The notes under the pieces were generated by a model. That model had not been told where the DNA came from. It saw nothing but the letters and a program-made list of their open reading frames with translations, and made no database searches. Positions 11,401 through 23,076 of a DNA stretch of 64,000 nt are shown in pieces. Each line of letters starts with the position of its first letter. Position 1 is the first letter of the stretch. Location: positions 32,552,703 to 32,616,702 of the forward strand of contig OX463822.1 in assembly GCA_949825045.1 (NCBI GenBank), in the 5' to 3' direction. The DNA comes from Argyresthia goedartella. Taxonomy: Eukaryota; Arthropoda; Insecta; Lepidoptera; Argyresthiidae. The translations under genes were made by a program, and so were the position numbers.

Positions 11401-13140
11401 ATTCGGAAAAGGAAGTCTTTTCGCATTTTTTCTGGCATAATCAGTCAGAATCGTTGCATAACTTTGCTAAGAAGAGACAAAAAGGCGATAGCCCGTAACC
11501 GGTCACGGATCAGCTGACAATGTAAATGAGTGGGAACTACGTATTACGATGTTGTCGGTAATTTCATTGTTTTGTTTTCTACTCTGTGTTATTCATATAT
11601 TATATTTTGAGATGTCACCTGGACGTGGGAAGATGATTGCATTATAAGTTATTGTGTCGGCTTTTGGATTATCGTACAGTTTTTTTTTTGTAATAAATGG
11701 GTTGAGTCAGTAATTGAGTAGGCTTTAAAAATTACTACGTTGGCGTGTATAGTTAAGTCTACACAATTTTTTGACAATAACAATCAATCAATGTATGTAC
11801 ACAAATAACTCAACGTAGGTAACAAAGTTTTCACTCGGAATTAATATTATATTAAGACCCATTCCTACAACTATATGTATAAATAAACAAAAAGGAACAA
11901 CGCCACACTATGCATAATGAAACATTCATAAAATTCCTAAACGCGCTACAACTTCCTGTAAGCTGCACACGTAACGATTAGGGTTACACTCTATCGCCAT
12001 GCATCGCTGTCAGTCAACATTCCCTACTTTCACTGAAACAATAAGGCTTAAATTACTCTGTCTTCCAACGTAATTAATGGCCTGTTTCCTAAATAAAGTT
12101 ACGTGCGTGGAGAAGTGAAAAATCGTCACTGTGCGTGTTCTAAATTTGAATTTAATGTTGTAAGGGAGGGGAGTGTTACTATTTTGTCCATGGCATGCCA
12201 GATTGTCTTTCAGCGTTTTAAGTCTCGATCGTCCAATCATTTAATAGGTACTGTAAATAATGTAATTGAAAGAATTTACAATATGTTTAATTGTTCACAA
12301 CATTGGACCTAACGAAGCAAAAAGGCATCCTGTAATCAATTTAAACTACGCTGCTGTCTGTACATTGGCCAGCATGTTGTGTGAAGGGAATCAGTGGTGA
12401 AAGACCGGAGGGCCTTAATTTCACGTATGAATGATTTCAGTGTAAAGTAGGAAGTAGATCGATATTTACGCGTATTATTTTTAGATTCACAAATCAGCCA
12501 ATAGAACACAGTTCGTGATTGATCGTCAGGTCTGTAGGCTTTTAATTTATTTACCCTCGGGAGTTTGATGGAAGATTGAGTTTGATATCTTTTCCTTTTA
12601 AGAGTCAAATTTTCACCAGGAATGAACTGGAGACTAGGCGAATCAAGCTGTTTAACACGACCGCAAGATTATCACCCAAAATTGGCCACCGGTATCGTCA
12701 ATTTATAGTTTGGAACAGGCGTACTAACCGAAAATAGTTGTAAAAGAAATGAACCTACATAACAATCATAAATTCAAATGAGCAGCCAGCCTGGCTGTCC
12801 GTCAACTGGAGAATAGTTGCAGCTAGAGTTAATTACTCGGTACCATAGAGAAAAGACGGTAATATTTAATACTGGCAGTCTAGAAATTACATTACCAACC
12901 TCCATGCAGTTAAAGGTATGGCTTTTATTAAAAGTGCCTGCTGGCTAGAGTTGGGAGCAGGACGTAATTTCCCAGTCGTACCTATTTTGTATGTCCTCTT
13001 TGATGTCAACGTTGCTTTGAACAGATTTAAAAGGAAAGAAGTCCCTTTGCGCTGGTGTCAATGTTCTGATGAAAAATGTTATTTCGCTTGACTTTCTATT
13101 TTGTCATTCGTCTGCTACCTAAGTATAACAACTTTAAGGT
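11400..13140. other. No supported gene
   Basis: AT-rich. Open frames up to 106 codons (11197-11517, 12010-12240, 12336-12608) show no domain, and none is bounded by convincing splice sites. Confidence 0.4.
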
Positions 13141-13142
13141 AG

Positions 13143-13262
13143 GCAGGTAGGTTTATCTCCATGGCTTCATGGGCTAGCTCCCTGCCACGTATAATGAGGT
13201 ATTGAATAACTGGCGTAACGTAGGCACAATTGTGCCTCTGCCGGCCCGTATGGGAAAACTAT
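13143..13262. repeat. Short repeat family E, best-preserved copy
   Basis: Carries GGGCTAGCTCCCTGCCACG, TATTGAATAACTGGC and a perfect 16-bp palindrome AGGCACAATTGTGCCT (13222-13237). A second copy at 13786-13900 has GGGCTAGCCCCCTGTCATAC and CAGTGCCTCTGCCAACCC. Confidence 0.6.
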
Positions 13263-13785
13263 CTTTACGAAACTACGAGCTACGTTTTTTATAAGGTAGG
13301 CAAGGTATTCAATATGCCGAAACTGGAACTGTCCAAGAACAAGTCAACAAGTTTTGTAGATCGTCGAGAAAGACACAAAATACATTTAAATAAATCTGTT
13401 GCAATGATGGGCAAGAATTTTTACGAGTTGTATTAAATCCTGAAGGAAAATTTAAACGTTTCAGTTTCAGCAGTAAAAAAACTTTTCCGGGTTTCTTCTG
13501 AGTGTTGAAATTTTAATGCATTTGCGTCATTCAAATTCGAAAATAGAATTTATCGCGCAAGGAAAAGCGGAAAGAGTTTTTTCGATGAAAATTTGTAGGA
13601 TATCGACGTTTTCTTTAAATGTTGATTTTTTCATTGTTATAGCTACTCCGTTGCTTGAAGTTATATGGTATAGTTACTGCTGAGAATGGCATGAATCGCT
13701 TATTAAATAAATACAAAATTATTTATATCATATAAAATAGGTATTTTACAAAAAAGAGAAACATAGTGAGGAAACCTTCATACCT

Positions 13786-13900
13786 CCATAGCTGCGATAG
13801 TGGGCTAGCCCCCTGTCATACAAAATGGACTATTGATTAACTGGCTATACATGGGCGCGTATCAGTGCCTCTGCCAACCCGTACCGGAAAATGCGCGACG
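13786..13900. repeat. Short repeat family E, second nearby copy
   Basis: Same order of blocks as the copy about 640 bp to the left, with the central palindrome decayed to CGCGTATCAGTGCC. Confidence 0.5.
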
Positions 13901-13904
13901 CTAT

Positions 13905-14815
13905 AGTCGGAAGAGATATTTTTTCGATTTAACAAGGAATCGCTTTATAATACACGGCTGCTGTCTCTTCCTAAAGCGGTAGTAAGTAATATCGTCGGGC
14001 GAAACAGTTACGCAAGATGACCGACATCCCAATGATTGACCGTCGTCGTCGATTTCAGAACGGTACGGATACTGTTGGTTGCCCTATTGCGGTTATGATA
14101 GACACGCGCATATTTTTTTTAGGTTGAATAATCTGTGCCTATTGACAGAAAAAGTAATATATTATTGGAATGTTGGCTATGATTATATTTTTTCCGAATG
14201 CAGACAGAGCCAGTATTTTTCTTCACTGGCTGGATGCAACTGAAGAGGCAGATAAATCTGAATTTTTCGATACAAAAACCTGCGGGGTTTCTCGGAAACA
14301 ATAGACTTTAACGACCCTCAGCCGGCAAGAATGGAATTATGGCAGAACAATTGTCCCTAACAATAAGTTCGGCCTCCATTAGGTACCTACCCTGAACTAA
14401 CAAGAGCAACAATTGAAATAGGTAAATATTAGAAGGGCTTTCCATTTCTTACTCTATTACTACTCCGAGATACAGAGGCAATGCCCAAAGCCGGCCTTCC
14501 ACTGTACTGAACAATAAACTGTTTTATTCGCGAGAACCTCACCTTGCTCTATCAATCTGAAATTTTAATCTACAGAAATAAGGTTGAATTTCGATCACTC
14601 AACCTTTCAAGCAGTTGGAACTTTTTATATCAAACCATAGACTACTGACAGCTTCCGTCAGTAATCAGGTCACGTTCCTTTTTGGAAAGCGCGGTTCGGT
14701 CGTCAAAGGAGGCGCAGATAAATTCTATACGGCCTCCTTCCTATGTATGGTTTCATCCTGAAAGGGGACCTCATTTGTAAAAATACGAGTGCTTCTACTG
14801 AAAAAAAACTAACTC
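13905..14815. other. No recognisable feature
   Basis: AT-rich sequence without domains, repeats or long open frames that can be supported. Confidence 0.4.
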
Positions 14816-14820
14816 AACAC

Positions 14821-14880
14821 AGGCCTGTATTGTTGGCAGAGTCCAGTGTTAGGCCTCTATTGTTGGGAGAGTCCCGTGTT
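14821..14880. repeat. 30-bp tandem duplication
   Basis: 14821-14850 and 14851-14880 differ at only three positions; each begins AGGCCT and contains TATTGTTGG. Confidence 0.85.
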
Positions 14881-14919
14881 AGACTCACTCAAAACATGCA
14901 CTTAGTTTGATATTATTTG

Positions 14920-15030
14920 AAGATATAACTACAAACATGTGTTAGTTTAAGATTTGACATTCTCCAAATGTTACCTTTGTGTTTCTTATGGAAATAAACT
15001 CTTTTTGATTTTTTGATTTTGAAAGTACTT
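14920..15030 (+). repeat. LINE 3' UTR remnant
   Basis: CTTATGGAAATAAACTCTTT followed by a TTGATTTTTTGATTTTG tail resembles the end of the LINE at 7701-8092 (TATGGAAATAAATG then GATTT repeats). Confidence 0.45.
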
Positions 15031-15394
15031 TTCACGCCACTGCTCGGAAATATGGCCAAAGACTTAGAGTAAATACGTAGTAATAGTAACTCAATGGCCA
15101 AAGATGGATTGAAAAGAGAGTAGAAAGTAGTTCTTAGTAGTACAATTCAAAAACAGTCAAACAATGTAGATTTGCAAAGTAAAATGTAGTGTTTAGCGGC
15201 CTTTTTTACTTTCTACTCTGCTATTGGTCGATTATTTTTGACATTAGTAACTCGTTCAGAAAATAACAAATATAAATGTTCCGGGAAAAAACATTTCCTT
15301 GACATTCCACAACTGCCCTAATGCGAATATCAATATTACTTTTAATTAAACTGTGTATTATACTGTGTACTCAACCTGTTTTATTTCCTTACAT

Positions 15395-15545
15395 TAGGCG
15401 TGAAAAGCACATATAGTAAATACCTCGGTAGAAAGTGCAATAGATGGACTCGCATCTTCGCGGGCCTCACCTGCGGCTCGGCCCGCGAACTAACTCGTCC
15501 ATCTATTGCTTACTTTCTATACCTGGACAACAATGTACTATAGTA
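15395..15545. repeat. Family H hairpin-like repeat
   Basis: GTGCAATAGATGGACTCG at about 15437 is mirrored by CGTCCATCTATTGC at about 15496, around a GC-rich centre (GCGGGCC / GGCCCGC). A related copy is at about 20025-20110. GTGAAAAGCAC lies at the left edge of both. Confidence 0.6.
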
Positions 15546-16660
15546 CCAAGTAGGTGCATAATAGAGTAAGAAGTTGTTTGTCACGCGATAATCTAGGAAA
15601 ATGACATTGTGAGACTAACGCAGTTCATCCGCTTATTCAGCTGAAGTTCACTGTTTAAACGAGCTAACAAAAAAGTCTATCCTTATCTAAATAGTATTTT
15701 AGTGACTAAAATACTAATTTTGCATTCGCACCAATCGATTTTTGTTTGCCTGATTATAATTTCCTTTTGGAATACTGTCGCGTGATTATTTCAAAGGCCA
15801 CCACAAATCTCTGTCTCAAATTTTTTTCAGAAACCCCGGTGGCTAATTTTCCGCTCCAATGTCGCCATTAGGGAATCCAATCCCGCAATAGCGGGATCTC
15901 GCAACTTTTTTGCGGGATCAGAAATGAGGAATTACTCTTGCGGGATCCCGCATGATGAGTAATAATTGATTAAAAAATATAATACTTAGTTTTTGAGCAA
16001 TATGGGCTCAGACGACTTAATGATTATTTACAGCCTCATTAAATAAGTGATTTAATAACTTTCTCACGGAACTCGTGACTTTTCTATAGAATATGTGTGA
16101 AAAGTAATTGACGAGGACGACGTGAGTTTATGAAGCTGTTATGTGTTTTTTTACCAAAAATAATTGCTGCGTATTAATTTCATGCGTTACAATGACATCG
16201 CTAAAATAAAAATGCCTTGTAAAATATTGATACATTATAGTCATAATATGTATCAATATTCAGATACGAAATGAGTTTTACCAAGTAGTATATTATTATG
16301 CTGATCATAACGTGCGGTTTTTGGACGCAGTAAAGAGGGTTTATGATACGTGTGTAGATAAAAGAAATTATGGCTTATCAATTTACCCCATGATGTATAG
16401 TATAATCTCTATGGTTTGATTATTCACAGATAGACTACAAGGGAGGATGACATTAAATGCAATATTATAATTATTGTACAAAAGTTTAATGAGGTAATTA
16501 TGATGATTTGGTTTGTATCACATCATAATGAGAATAAATATGTGTTGAAAGTAACGACCAAAGAAAATACTTACCTATAGATTCCACCTCCCTGCACGTT
16601 GCCCTGGGTAGTGCTGATTCATGACAATATTTTCTAGAACCTGACCAAAATCTGATGATA
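15545..16660. other. No gene; GCGGGAT motif cluster
   Basis: Between 15870 and 15955 the motif GCGGGAT or its complement ATCCCGC occurs about six times in both orientations. This resembles the subterminal motif clusters of hAT-type elements, but no termini were found. The rest is AT-rich and featureless. Confidence 0.4.
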
Positions 16661-16665
16661 ACATA

Positions 16666-16919
16666 ATATAATAATAATAATACCTTGGACACTTTACACA
16701 CATTGATCTAGCCCCAAACTAGAATTCCCTGTATCTTGGGTGCTAGACAACGATACACATACTTATATAGATAAATACTATACTTAAATAGATAAACAAC
16801 CAGACTAGGGTACAAACATCCGTTCTCATCAAACAAATATTTGCCCCCACCGGGACTCGAACCCGGGACCCTTGGCTTCGAAGGCAGGGTTACTGCCGAC
16901 TCGGCCATTCGGGTCGTCA
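16666..16919 (-). mobile_element. SINE family B, full-length copy
   Basis: Read leftward: a tRNA-derived head with A-box-like TGGCCGAGTCGG and B-box GGGTTCGAGTCCC, a body with CAAATATTTGTTTGATGAGA, a tail with CAGGGAATTCTAGTTTGGGG, then a (TTA)n run. The head looks like a serine/leucine-type tRNA. Other copies: 36251-36514, 55563-55823 and, truncated, 46855-47034. Confidence 0.9.
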
Positions 16920-16944
16920 ATGAAGATGACACTCGCATAATTAA

Positions 16945-17060
16945 CCTCAAAAGTCAAAGTCACAGTTCTTTATTACGGTAGATATTTATAAATATGTGAC
17001 TACACGAGGTTAGGTGCGATTATAATAACTATTAGTTAAGTTGTAATTGGTAACTTAATA
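16945..17060 (-). repeat. Probable LINE 3' tail
   Basis: AAAAGTCAAAGTCACAGTT then TTTATTACGGTAGATATTTA is the reverse of the ending seen at 22410-22457 (ATATCTACAGTAATAAAGT and repeated ACTTTG). It is short and diverged. Confidence 0.45.
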
Positions 17061-17257
17061 CCCAATTTAACATTCTGGCATACAGACAGATAATCTACTC
17101 GTATTGGCCTTTGGCATTTGGATCTTAGAGCTGAACAACAAAGTTTCCTACAGATTCTGACCTAAAAGTACTCGATGAGTGTGATAATATCATTAACTGC
17201 AGTTAGGCTAATGTTTTTATGTGCAGTGAGGTACATTTCTGTAAATGATGCAACACT

Positions 17258-17294
17258 TTGTGATGATGATGTCCGACCTATGTTGGTCACGGCG
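17258..17294 (-). repeat. Short 3' fragment of the APE-type LINE
   Basis: GATGTCCGACC and GGTCACGGCGACT match the terminal bases of the full-length LINE at 39738-43878 (GATGTTCTCCGACC and GGTCACGGCGACT). Confidence 0.6.
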
Positions 17295-17357
17295 ACTGCT
17301 TTAACTACTTTGTCTTTTTACTTCAACTACTTTTTTTTTTAAAACAAACTTTACATA

Positions 17358-17655
17358 ACATGGCTCTGTTTTCTAATGGGTTTCACGTTTGCTTCTCACA
17401 CAGGAGATGCAGGTTCGATACCTGACCATGTACCAATGAGATCATTAATGCATCTTAAGTAATTTATCGGACGTTTAGTGTTTCGGATGGCACATTAAGC
17501 TGTAGGTCCCGGCTACTATCGCTTCGTGGTAGGGTCGGAAAACCCCTCTAACAACCCGCAGTGAGCCAGCGCGGTGGAGCATGGCTTCATTTTACGCGTA
17601 TCCGGGAAACGGCCTGTGCCCCTCGGTGGGGACATTAATGGGCTGCATTTTACAC
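17358..17655 (+). mobile_element. SINE family A
   Basis: A tRNA-like left part with B-box GGTTCGATACC, a conserved middle (AAGCTGTAGGTCCCGGCTAC, CAACCCGCAGTGAGCCAGCG) and a tail ending GGGGACATTAATGGGCTGC. Matched by the split copy at 55441-55562 plus 55830-55990. Confidence 0.85.
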
Positions 17656-17670
17656 ACTACATGCTTTGAC

Positions 17671-17893
17671 GACCTCTGTGGCGCAGCGGTTGTGGATCTT
17701 GCAGCACGCGAGAGGTCCCAGGTTCGATCCCCGGCTGGGGGTAAAGAAAAAAAAAACAGGTCTTGGATGTTTATATGTGTGTGACGTCGCTGTTTCTGGC
17801 TCCCACGACACAGGGCATCCTAGTGTGGGGCCAGATGCAATGTTTGTGCCTGTACGTAAATGTTATGTTATGTTATTTATTTATTTTATTTTA
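17671..17893 (+). mobile_element. SINE family C, best copy
   Basis: tRNA-derived head with A-box TGGCGCAGCGGT and B-box GGTTCGATCCCC, then an A-rich linker, CTTGGATGTTTATATGTGTG, CATCCTAGTGTGGGGCCAGA and a TTATG/TTTA tail. It starts only 16 bp after SINE A ends. Partial copies: 6166-6312, 19565-19630, 58890-59045. Confidence 0.85.
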
Positions 17894-17894
17894 C

Positions 17895-18455
17895 ATATCA
17901 TACCTTAAATACTGATACAATTCGGGGGCGACTTTCAGTCACTTACTAAACAAACTCGTATGACCTAGAACACTCCAAGTCAATGTACCCATTACAATGT
18001 CATCGATGGATTCTAATATGACGTTGAAGCTGCTACATTTAGTCGGTGATGATCTAAGGAACTACGATATACCAAGTGGGGAATCGAATCCACATCGGGG
18101 GGAGGAAATACCAATTGTGTAGTATTGGTTTGAATTTTAAAACTATTCGTGAAATCAAGACCAACTGTAGATAATCTTCAGGTAAACATAATTTCGAATT
18201 TAGTTTTATAGCAATATCATAGATTACGGCCACCTACAAAAGATAGATAAAATATAAGAACAGCATGTTATTATCTTACGAAGAGTGGCGATATTTCTAT
18301 AACATTTCCTTCTCTGTTAAATCGTGGAACCGAAAAGTAAACCTGTCGTGCATTGAAATCACCTATTCACAGCAGAATCGTTTATTATTCTTTGCACTGA
18401 TCATAACGTGTTAAATACCGATCAAACATTTTCACCATACACATAGTATATTTAG
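17895..18455. other. No recognisable feature
   Basis: AT-rich sequence with no repeat matching elsewhere in the window and no open frame of note. Confidence 0.4.
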
Positions 18456-18459
18456 TTTT

Positions 18460-19070
18460 TAGGGTTCCGTAGCGAAACAAGGAACCCTTATAGTTTCGTC
18501 AAGTCTGTCTGTCCGTCCGTATGTCACAGCAACTTTATGCAGAAACTATTAGGACTACACAGTTGAAACTTGATATGTAGATGTTTTCTTTGAACCGCTT
18601 TACGGTTTTTTAACAAAAATTGTAACATTAAAATAATTAATTCCTTAATTAATAAAACATTTTTGATTTCATCAAACCTATATGTGTGGTATTTCTATAG
18701 ATAGGTCTTTAAAAATGACGTTGAGGTTCCTGAAACCATTTTTCCTCAAAGTAAATCTTTAAAGAGACAGATCCTTCCAAAGTGGTAAAATGTCCCCCCA
18801 CCTCCTCTAACTTTTAAAATAAGAGAGTGAAAAATCTACAAAAAATATATGCTATGTATCTCAATACACACTTTCAAATAAAATTGGTTGGAACAAAATA
18901 AAATAAGCAGTTTTAAAGATATATAAGAACATTTATTAAAAACCGCAAAGATAGCTTCGTCATCTATACAAACACTATGAAAATCAAAGTTGCAACACAA
19001 ACATCCAGTCACATAATTACTTGCTACAACGGAACCCTTCATGGGCGAGTCCGACTCGCACTTGGCCACT
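18460..19070 (+). repeat. Dispersed repeat family D, long variant
   Basis: Starts AGGGTTCCGTAGCGAAAC followed by GTCTGTCTGTCCGTCCGT and ends GGAACCCTTC, then GTCCGACTCGCACTTGGCC. The ends are roughly inverted to each other. The interior differs from the shorter copies at 35141-35516 and 44119-44530, so this is a distinct subfamily with the same ends. The 77-codon reverse frame at 18836-19069 comes from the repeat. Confidence 0.8.
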
Positions 19071-19079
19071 TTATTTCAT

Positions 19080-19560
19080 AACCTGCAGCGCCATCATTTA
19101 GAGCAAGGAAATCTCGTAGAAGAGTGTGTACTTCAAAACTTCAAAGATGGCGGACGCTCGACTTAAATTAGGGTTCCTATTATTTTTGTGTGACACTAAT
19201 TAATAAAATATGGAGATGGGAGGTTGTAAATAGCCTTACAAAGGCCAATGGAGCAGAGATTGATTAATAATTCATCCGGAAGGTATTGCTTTCTAGTGTA
19301 GTTTTTCTAGAGAAAGATGTAACTCTATATAATAATTAAATCATACGAGAAAACTTAAGGACTAAAACGTAAAAAATAAAGGCCTGATCTTGAATTAAAT
19401 ATCAGTCCCTCCCTACCCTAAAGATTGCGGATGTGACGTCAAAATAATTCCGTCGCCGACAAGATACAGTTGCTGGAATATAACTTGGCCAGAATGTTGA
19501 CATTAAAATATTAATTGTAAAGACATGACAGGTCTATGAAAGATGAAAATACTGTATTAA
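19080..19560. other. No recognisable feature
   Basis: AT-rich flank of the long family D repeat; no supported gene. Confidence 0.4.
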
Positions 19561-19564
19561 CGAC

Positions 19565-19630
19565 AGATCTTGGATGTTTATATGTGTGTGGTATCATAAT
19601 GTAGGGCCAGAAGCAATGAATGTGCCTGTA
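19565..19630 (+). mobile_element. SINE family C fragment with internal deletion
   Basis: CTTGGATGTTTATATGTGTG is directly followed by a diverged GTAGGGCCAGAAGCAATG, so the stretch between them is missing. Confidence 0.6.
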
Positions 19631-19689
19631 AAAAATAATAATCGCAGGCATATTAAACACGACTTTCAAAAGGTCCTCCACTGCTGGGA

Positions 19690-21300
19690 AATGCGCTAAA
19701 AGATGGTCAAAAATGGGGCCGCAAAACAATGAATGAAACAGTTAACCAGAACAACAAAAACATTTCTGGCCTGTTCAATTAGCCAGAAAAAACATTGTTG
19801 GCTTGTTTGTTATGGTTCTTCCACATGTCAACAGATAGCGCTTCATGCCGTTTTTACCAACATTGCGTGCGTCATGCCGTCGTCGCGTCGGTAAAAGCGT
19901 GCCTGACTTGTGCAGTCAATTGCGGTAGATGGCGGACTCCGCCAGGCAAAGCAAAGAGGTGGAGTTCCAAAGCTAATTTAACAACAAAAAAACTGTATAT
20001 TTACACTTATGTCCTCGCAGTAGTCGTGAAAAGCACAATGTAATATCTAGGCCAAAAGTGCAATAGATGGACTCGGCCTTCAAGCTCACTCGTCCGTGTA
20101 TTGCTGTCCAGCCTCTACAATAATATAATATTAGTGATAGTTTTAACATTGACCATGTCCTTCTTTTATTATGTAGGGATTTTAATTACGGAATAAAATA
20201 ATTTTGAAAAACAACCAAACAATACGAACCTCATTTCATACTGGCTGGACTTTAGTTCTTATTTTAGACACAAAGGCATTAAGTTTGTGGCTGGCATCTT
20301 AATTATTCATATGCCACGCTTTTCCCAGGTTGCCAAAGGCAGAAAGCAAAAATACAACTAGACTAGTAGATTAACCATCTACAGTAGAACTCGGATGGGC
20401 TTGGAGCCAACTAAATGCAATGGAAGACTGCAAAAAATGAACTAGCTAGTAGGCCAGAAGATGCTTCCAACTAAATTGAACAACTGGCGATAACAGCGAA
20501 CAACGAATGTGGAACAACAACTGCCTACATATTGAAGAGTCGTGCAGATATGGGTCACCTCACCTGACAATAGAATTGATAGTGGATGCCAGGTGCAGTT
20601 TTACTGAGACGATATTCTGAGTTTTACTTTGCACTAGGTCGTTTCGTATCAGTATATTATATATAACTAATTAAATTGATGGCCAGTTTCACGGGTTGTG
20701 GATAAACCTTAATTTGTCAATTGATTTGATTGGCTGCTTCAGGCGGAATGTCAAATGGCGCACTCTGATTGGCTCGGGATAGGTACGCGAATCAGATTGG
20801 AAAGGGCTATCTGGCTAAATGCGGGCAAAACGGCCTTGCCACCCCGTGTGGGAAAAGGCGTGACTTTTATGTCTGTCTGTAACTCAATACCGCTCGCTTG
20901 CGGTTTGCTACGGCTTCGCTCGCCGCTCGTCCAGCGGTTAGACCTGAAACGTGAACCGTTGGGTGATATATCGACTATCGCGATTAGAAACAAAATACTT
21001 CTACTTGCAATTTGCAGTATTATTTACTTACTCCATGTCTAACACAATAGAAGTCCACAATAAAAAAACTCGTCATTGGATCGGCTGTTTTGGACGGAAC
21101 TTCCACAGAGTTGGCTTTTCCATTGCTGTTACAGGTAGCCCTACAGTTTGTGTTACTGTGAGTACTTCCAAAGGTCGGATGGTGTCATATTGGATACTTA
21201 GCGAAATAGCAAGAAGCAAGCGAGACTTATGATAGTTCTGTATAGCTTGCTTCTTCAGTTTACTTCTATAGCATTCGAGGCAGAATTGCATAATTATTAG
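19690..21300. other. Short repeat pieces, no supported gene
   Basis: 19690-19755 is a reversed family G piece; 20025-20110 is a family H piece. At 20850-20880 GTGTGGGAAAAGGCGTGACTT resembles a family E edge. The moderately GC-rich segment 20880-20980 has overlapping frames on both strands and no domain. Confidence 0.45.
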
Positions 21301-21309
21301 TACCTGCAA

Positions 21310-21714
21310 ATGGGAACGACTTTGATGGCGACTGGCCGTCTTGGGAAGACGCAGGCCCTCATCACAAGCCAGACCCACCTTCCATTATCGCTGAAGCTCC
21401 AAGGACAGGACATCGAGTGTTCTCCGCGGGTGAAGTACCTGGGAGTGACCATCGATCGCCAGCTCACCATAAAGCGCCACGTGGACAACGTGATCAGCCA
21501 GGTGAAGGTGGCACGCGCCAAGGTGCGCCCACTCCTCGACAATCTCTCTCTGAGGGCGAAGCTCGGGATTTACAAGACTTACGTAATATCCCGCCTCACC
21601 TAGGCAACGCCGGAATGGTATACCCTATGCTCGGAGCTGATGAACAGACGGAGAATCCGAGCCCAAGAGAACTACTCTCTGCGTACCATAGTCGGTGTTA
21701 ATGGACTTCTCTAG
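21310..21714 (+). pseudogene. Jockey-like LINE fragment
   Basis: C-terminal reverse transcriptase region with VKYLGVTIDRQLTIKRHVDN, then RAKLGIYKTYVISRLT, and after a stop, WYTLCSELMNRRRIRAQ in the same frame. The TAG at 21601-21603 stands where jockey elements usually have Tyr (RLTYA), so one nonsense change explains the break. GC content is higher than in the neighbours. It is truncated at both ends. Confidence 0.85.
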
Positions 21715-22457
21715 GAATGGCTACGGCTAGTATATTTTAGTTACTTTCATAGTGTCATGTCCTATGGTATCTTGTTGTGGGGGAAAGCAGCGGATATTCA
21801 AACTATTTTTATTTTACAGAAAAGAGCTATTCGAGCAATTTATAATTTAAAACGAACAGACTCCTTAAGAGAGTTTTTTAAAGAAATTGACATACTAACT
21901 GTAGCTAGTCAATTTATTTTCGAAAATATAATGTATGTACGCAAGAACCTTACAATTACAACACTTACCAAACTTAGCGATAGCTGCAATGTTAACCTAA
22001 GAAATAATCACAGACTGTGTGCGCCCCGATTTAGACTCGCGAAGGTCAACAATTCTTTCAAGGGTCGGTGCATTCTCTACTACAATAAGATACCTCTGCA
22101 GATGAAATTGCCATTTGAGCAATTTAAAAAGCATGTTAAAGCGACTTTGTCGAAAAAGGGATATTACAATGTTCGAGATTACTTAAATGACAGGACTGTA
22201 TGGGGTTAATCTAGTTCAACACAGACCGCGCTGTTAATAATTTTGTAATTATTTACTATTATTAAATAAAAAAAAACATAATTGTATTAGTTAAGCACAA
22301 CCTATTTTTAAAAGAGATCTAAAAATCAATCTGTGGGAGTTTCTACGCCTTTCTTCTCCCACAGTGGTCCAATGTAGAGAAGAGGCAAAAAATGACGTTT
22401 GCTAAGTATATGTAAATATCTACAGTAATAAAGTACTTTGACTTTGACTTTGACTTT
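21715..22457 (+). pseudogene. LINE (CR1/jockey-like), 5'-truncated copy with intact 3' end
   Basis: An open frame from about 21715 to the TAA after 22206 gives LVYFSYFHSVMSYGILLWG, LQKRAIRAIYNLKRTDS and a YYNVRDYLNDRTVWG end. The 3' UTR has CCACAGTGGTCCAATGTAG, AATAAAGT and an (ACTTTG)n tail. It matches the reversed copies at 5050-6042 and 58706-58862. It begins directly after the jockey fragment's stop, in the same frame, by chance. Confidence 0.85.
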
Positions 22458-22459
22458 CT

Positions 22460-23068
22460 CGGGGCGGGTTTCCTTAGCGGGCCCATAAGACTTTGAAGAT
22501 GTAATTCCTCGCCGTTAGAGTTCTTTAACGACGGCAATACACCTGCCGGGGTCTTCTGTATCGTCAATCTTCCGCATTCGGTTACCTACCGTCCGCGAAA
22601 AAGCACATGTCATCAAAAGAATGTACGTGAAGAAGTTCACGTTGTTGTTACAGTGATGGGTTAGCCCCCTGTCAAACAAAATTTATTATTGAATAACTGT
22701 CTGTACGTCAGCACAACTTTGCTTCTACCACTCCTAATGGAAAAGTCTTGAGTTTATGTTTGCTATGTTTATTTAGGTCGTGCGTCCATCGTAAATTAAG
22801 AATATTCTTAGAAAACGCACCCATTTTAAATTAAACCATAGACCACAGATTTAGTTTTCCTGTGCAGAAGACCCCGACTTCTCCGACCTTAGCCAACTTA
22901 TACCACATGAGTAAAGAAACGGAACAGAGAGACTGGTTGATAGAATCACGCCGTCGTAGGTAACCTACTACAAGCGTACGGCGTATGTGTGCGTGTCATC
23001 AGCCGCTGAGTCGCGTACGCGCCGCCACCGGATAAAACCGGTTTATGCTCGTCCGGGATGATGACAAA
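22460..23068. other. Possible promoter-side flank of the THAP-like gene
   Basis: After a family E piece (22640-22755), the part from about 22870 becomes richer in CpG (CGCGTACGCGCCGCCACCGG near 23010). This is the left flank of the hAT insertion. If the insertion is removed it is contiguous with the sequence about 120 bp upstream of the ATG at 26203. No TATA box or initiator is claimed. Confidence 0.35.
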
Positions 23069-23076
23069 CGGAGAGC

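Noticed and set aside
12336..12608. 90-codon reverse-strand gene
   Set aside because: Basic and low-complexity translation, no family resemblance, length within chance for the region.
16840..16919. Functional tRNA gene on the reverse strand
   Set aside because: The same head recurs at 36440 and 55750 attached to an identical body; it is the head of SINE B.
17671..17745. Functional tRNA gene
   Set aside because: A and B boxes are present, but the sequence continues into a SINE body and tail and does not close into a proper acceptor stem.
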